Positions 6,055-8,555 of a stretch of 8,555 nt of DNA are shown one piece after another. The number at the start of each line of letters is the position of its first letter. Position 1 is the first letter of the stretch. A program made the position numbers and the translations under genes. The notes beneath the pieces are model-generated. The model was not told where the DNA came from. It saw nothing but the letters and a program-made list of their open reading frames with translations, and did not search any database. The DNA is from Deltaproteobacteria bacterium (GTDB lineage Bacteria > Desulfobacterota > Desulfobacteria > Desulfobacterales > UBA11574), in assembly GCA_019313025.1 (NCBI GenBank), contig JAFDCA010000663.1:1-8555 (forward strand). The letters run 5' to 3'.

Positions 6055-6083
6055 TTTGTATTTTTATTTTATACCGGTGTCAA
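6055..6083 (-). promoter_or_regulatory. Candidate sigma-70 promoter upstream of the ATPase gene
   Basis: On the minus strand a perfect TTGACA (6083-6078) is followed 17 bp later by TACAAA (6060-6055), four of six matches to TATAAT. Transcription would start near 6048, giving a leader of about 58 nt to the ATG at 5990. It lies in the 178-bp gap after rarA and could drive the ATPase gene and the oxidoreductase cluster. No operator or riboswitch is evident. Confidence 0.5.
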
Positions 6084-6108
6084 GCAATTTTCCGGGACAT
6101 GTGTTTGA

Positions 6109-6140
6109 GCAAAAGGAAATCGTTAAGTGGATCCAACGAT
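6109..6140 (-). terminator. Weak terminator-like hairpin after rarA
   Basis: Minus-strand ATCGTT (6140-6135) can pair with AACGAT (6124-6119) over a 10-nt loop, followed by the T-rich TTCCTTTT. It competes with an overlapping near-palindrome at 6133-6148. It lies just upstream of the candidate promoter, which fits a boundary between two transcription units. The stem is AT-rich and the T-tract interrupted, so this is tentative. Confidence 0.3.
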
Positions 6141-6192
6141 ATCGGTGGGGAGTTCATTTGAGATGAAGCATATTATTGAAATATGGCGCCAG

Positions 6193-7563
6193 CTACTTTT
6201 CTTTTTTTGGCACAAGCTTTTTATTTTGTTTCTGAATTCGCCATTTATCCAGCCATTGTTTGATGCGATTCTCATACCCTCTGTTCGTGGGCTTATAAAA
6301 ATGTCGGCCCTCAAGTTTTTCCGGCAAATACTCCTGGGGAACATAGGCATCTTTGTAATCATGGGCGTATTTGTAATCTTTGCTATAGCCGATCTCTCTC
6401 ATCAGGGATGTCGGTGCATTCCGAATATGAAGCGGAACCGGCAGCGTTCCATATTTATCGATAACCGCTTTAACCTCTCCGAAAGCGGTGTATATGCTGT
6501 TGCTTTTCGGAGCCGTTGCCAAATAAACGGCGGCTTGAGCAAGCGCCAGTTCTCCTTCCGGATGGCCGAGAAACCGAAAGGCTTCCATGGCACTCAACGC
6601 CACACCTAAAGCATGAGGATCGGCATTCCCGACATCCTCGGATGCAAATCGGACCATCCTTCGGGCAATGTAAAAAGGATCTTCCCCGGCGGATAGCATT
6701 CGCCCGAGCCAATAGACTGCCGCATCCGGATCGCTCCCCCTTAAACTCTTGTGAAGTGCTGAGATAAGATTATAGTGTTCTTCACCGGTCTTATCATATA
6801 AAAGCGCCTTTCGATCCAAAGCACGCTCTGCATCTTGAAGCGTTATATTTATGGGCTTTTCCTTTGATGAATCTTCACGGCTCGCTGTGATCAAATATGC
6901 CGCTGTTTCTAAACTGTTGAGTGCTGACCGGGCATCGCCGTCTGACATTCGAACCAAATGAGAAAGTGCCTCTTGGTCGACAATTAGATTCAGGTTCCCA
7001 AGGCCTCTTTCTTTGTCTTTGAGGGCGTTTTCTGCGATGGCGATGATGTCTTCGTCAGAAAGCCGATTCAGCGTAATGACTCGGCATCTGGACAAAAGGG
7101 GTGGAATCACTTCAAATGACGGATTTTCGGTGGTCGCGCCAATAAGAGTGATGAGTCCGCTCTCCACATGATGAAGGAATGCGTCCTGCTGTGCCTTGTT
7201 AAACCTGTGGATTTCATCCACGAAAAGAATGGTTTTTTTTCTAAAAAGTTTTTGCTGGTTTTTTGCATCCTCAATAACCGACCGGATCTCCTTAACGCCT
7301 GACAGAACGGCAGAAAAATGGACAAAATGACAATGGGTATGTCTTGCAAAGATTCCGGCAAGTGTTGTTTTTCCGCATCCCGGCGGACCCCATAAGATCA
7401 TGGAAAAAATCCGATCCTTCAAAACAGCCTGCCGTATCAGTGATCCCTCTCCAACAGCATGCCGTTGCCCAATGAACTCGTCCAGGTTCATAGGACGCAT
7501 TCTGTCCGCAAGAGGTCGTGAGATATGGCCCTCCTTTTGAGCGCGGTATTCAAACAGATCCAT
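6193..7563 (-). CDS. rarA: Replication-associated recombination protein A (AAA+ ATPase)
   Basis: RarA (also MgsA, WRNIP1/Mgs1 family) is a tetrameric AAA+ ATPase that acts at stalled replication forks with single-strand binding protein. The 456-residue product begins MDLFEYRAQ, then RPLADRMRP and LDEFIGQRH. The Walker A is GPPGCGKT at 59-66 and the Walker B is ILFVDEIHRF at 112-121. Sensor 1 is GATTENPSF (142-150), the arginine finger lies in LLSRCR (R159), and sensor 2 is GDARSALN (209-216). The C-terminal tetramerisation part carries ASEDVGNADPHAL (307-319) and YATAP-like YLATAPKSN (347-355), then a basic lysine-rich tail. An AAGGA lies upstream of the ATG at 7563. It follows der by 51 bp on the same strand, so read-through from der is likely. 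The length and all AAA+ motifs are complete. Confidence 0.97.
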   Translation of the reverse strand: MDLFEYRAQKEGHISRPLADRMRPMNLDEFIGQRHAVGEGSLIRQAVLKDRIFSMILWGPPGCGKTTLAGIFARHTHCHFVHFSAVLSGVKEIRSVIEDAKNQQKLFRKKTILFVDEIHRFNKAQQDAFLHHVESGLITLIGATTENPSFEVIPPLLSRCRVITLNRLSDEDIIAIAENALKDKERGLGNLNLIVDQEALSHLVRMSDGDARSALNSLETAAYLITASREDSSKEKPINITLQDAERALDRKALLYDKTGEEHYNLISALHKSLRGSDPDAAVYWLGRMLSAGEDPFYIARRMVRFASEDVGNADPHALGVALSAMEAFRFLGHPEGELALAQAAVYLATAPKSNSIYTAFGEVKAVIDKYGTLPVPLHIRNAPTSLMREIGYSKDYKYAHDYKDAYVPQEYLPEKLEGRHFYKPTNRGYENRIKQWLDKWRIQKQNKKLVPKKEK

Positions 7564-7614
7564 GGTTAATCCTTTTTTACGATCCTACCCGGACACAGCC
7601 AAAGATCGAAGACA

Positions 7615-8555
7615 CTACGTCCTTTTTTTAGAACGAATGCCTCTTTCCTTGCCGGTGCGTTTGCGGAAAATGATTCGGATCGGTGTCTTGTCAAGTCCTG
7701 CCTTAACCCTAATCTGATTCATAAGATATCGTTTATAGGAAAAATGGACGGCATCCGGATAGTTTACAAAACACACAAATGTGGGTGGTCTGACGGATAC
7801 CTGGGTGGCATAATAAAATTTAAGGCGTCTCCCTCTGGAAAGTGATGGTTCGTTCTCTACAATTGCCTGCTCGAATATCCTGTTGAGCTGTCCGGTTCCC
7901 ATGCGAAATGTATATTGTTTAAATACGTCTTCAACAAGATCAAATATCTTAAAGACCCTTTGACCTGTTAATGCCGAAATGGTTATAATCGGTGCAAAGC
8001 TTAAAAATTTGGCCTCCATTCTTAGCCGGTCATAATATGCTTTTGTGGTTTTGCTGTCTTTTTTAACAAGATCCCATTTGTTCAACAAAAAAATACAACC
8101 ACATCCACGGTCAAAAGCATAACCTGCTATATTAATATCCTGTTCTGTTATCCCTTGGTGGGCATCAATGACAATAAGCGCAACATCACACCGGTCAAGG
8201 CTTCTTAATGCTTTAATAATTGAAAATTTTTCAAGCTTTTTGGACACCCGAGCCTTTCGGCGAATGCCTGCAGTATCAATGAGAAGGTATGTTTTTTCGT
8301 TAATTTTACAAGTAGAATCAATGGCATCACGTGTTGTTCCGGGAACTTCACTCACAACCAAGCGGTTTTGCCCTAAGATCCGGTTGATGAGTGAAGATTT
8401 ACCAACATTCGGCTTTCCCACTACCGCCACCCAAATAGCGTCACTGTCTTCTCGGTCAACTGTTTTCGGTAGAATCTCCGTCAGATCGTCTAAAATATCC
8501 GAAATACCATACCGGTGTTCAGCGGAAATAGGATATAATTTCTCTATCCCAAGGT
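7615..8555 (-). CDS. der: Ribosome-assembly GTPase Der (EngA), 3' part
   Basis: Der is a tandem-GTPase factor for 50S ribosomal subunit assembly. The window holds its C-terminal two thirds; the gene runs off the right edge. The frame is open to the edge. It begins with the end of the first GTPase domain ([10 protein letters not shown], the G5 SA motif, at about 8532-8503) and an acidic linker. The second GTPase domain follows: GKPNVGKSS (G1), [10 protein letters not shown] (switch I), [11 protein letters not shown] (G3), NKWD (G4) and SALTG (G5). The C-terminal KH-like domain comes next and ends in a very basic tail ([14 protein letters not shown]). A GTG at 8430 falls inside the P-loop strand of domain two and is not the real start. 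The TAG stop at 7615 is 51 bp before rarA. Confidence 0.96.
   Translation of the reverse strand, partial: LGIEKLYPISAEHRYGISDILDDLTEILPKTVDREDSDAIWVAVVGKPNVGKSSLINRILGQNRLVVSEVPGTTRDAIDSTCKINEKTYLLIDTAGIRRKARVSKKLEKFSIIKALRSLDRCDVALIVIDAHQGITEQDINIAGYAFDRGCGCIFLLNKWDLVKKDSKTTKAYYDRLRMEAKFLSFAPIITISALTGQRVFKIFDLVEDVFKQYTFRMGTGQLNRIFEQAIVENEPSLSRGRRLKFYYATQVSVRPPTFVCFVNYPDAVHFSYKRYLMNQIRVKAGLDKTPIRIIFRKRTGKERGIRSKKRT

Noticed and set aside
5991..6192. TPP riboswitch or other metabolite riboswitch before the oxidoreductase genes
   Set aside because: The conserved thi-box core was not found in this leader or in the spacer before the ferredoxin gene.
6127..6609. A 160-codon plus-strand open frame opposite the end of rarA
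   Set aside because: Its hydrophobic start looks like a membrane protein, but most of it is the antisense of the conserved RarA C-terminal domain, and no ribosome binding site or family match is evident.
8428..8430. GTG at 8430 as the start of a short single-domain GTPase
   Set aside because: The frame stays open to the window edge and encodes the end of Der's first GTPase domain ([10 protein letters not shown]), so this is internal to der.

Overview
The window is a block of housekeeping and energy-metabolism genes from an anaerobic bacterium. All nine recognisable genes lie on the minus strand, so they are transcribed from high to low coordinates. A ferredoxin-dependent 2-oxoacid oxidoreductase with separate alpha, beta, gamma and delta subunits, next to hisC and cmk and a small P-loop ATPase, suggests a sulfate-reducing or related member of the Desulfobacterota (former Deltaproteobacteria). 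This placement is inferred from gene content and general style, not from a marker gene.

Layout in transcription order: (1) the 3' part of der (ribosome-assembly GTPase), running off the right edge; (2) rarA (AAA+ replication-recombination ATPase); (3) a 178-bp gap with a good candidate promoter; (4) an uncharacterised MinD/CobQ-type P-loop ATPase; (5) a 173-bp gap made largely of degenerate 7-bp-periodic sequence; (6) the oxidoreductase cluster in the order delta (2x[4Fe-4S] ferredoxin), alpha, beta (TPP-binding), gamma; (7) hisC; (8) cmk, followed at once by a terminator-like hairpin; (9) about 360 bp at the left edge with no gene I can support.

The four subunits make a complete complex that oxidatively decarboxylates a 2-oxoacid to an acyl-CoA and reduces ferredoxin. 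The alpha subunit most resembles proteins annotated VorB (2-oxoisovalerate type), but the substrate cannot be fixed from sequence. HisC (histidine synthesis, PLP enzyme) and Cmk (CMP/dCMP kinase) follow in the same direction and may share transcripts, although a terminator-like hairpin sits between them. Each of the alpha-beta and beta-gamma junctions is over 100 bp long and contains a hairpin, and the delta and cmk starts also lie in or beside short hairpins, so post-transcriptional tuning is possible.

I found no mobile element, CRISPR array, rRNA or tRNA. No new defence or biosynthetic system is evident. The items most worth a second look are the ATPase linked to the oxidoreductase, the heptad-periodic spacer, and the palindrome covering the cmk start codon.
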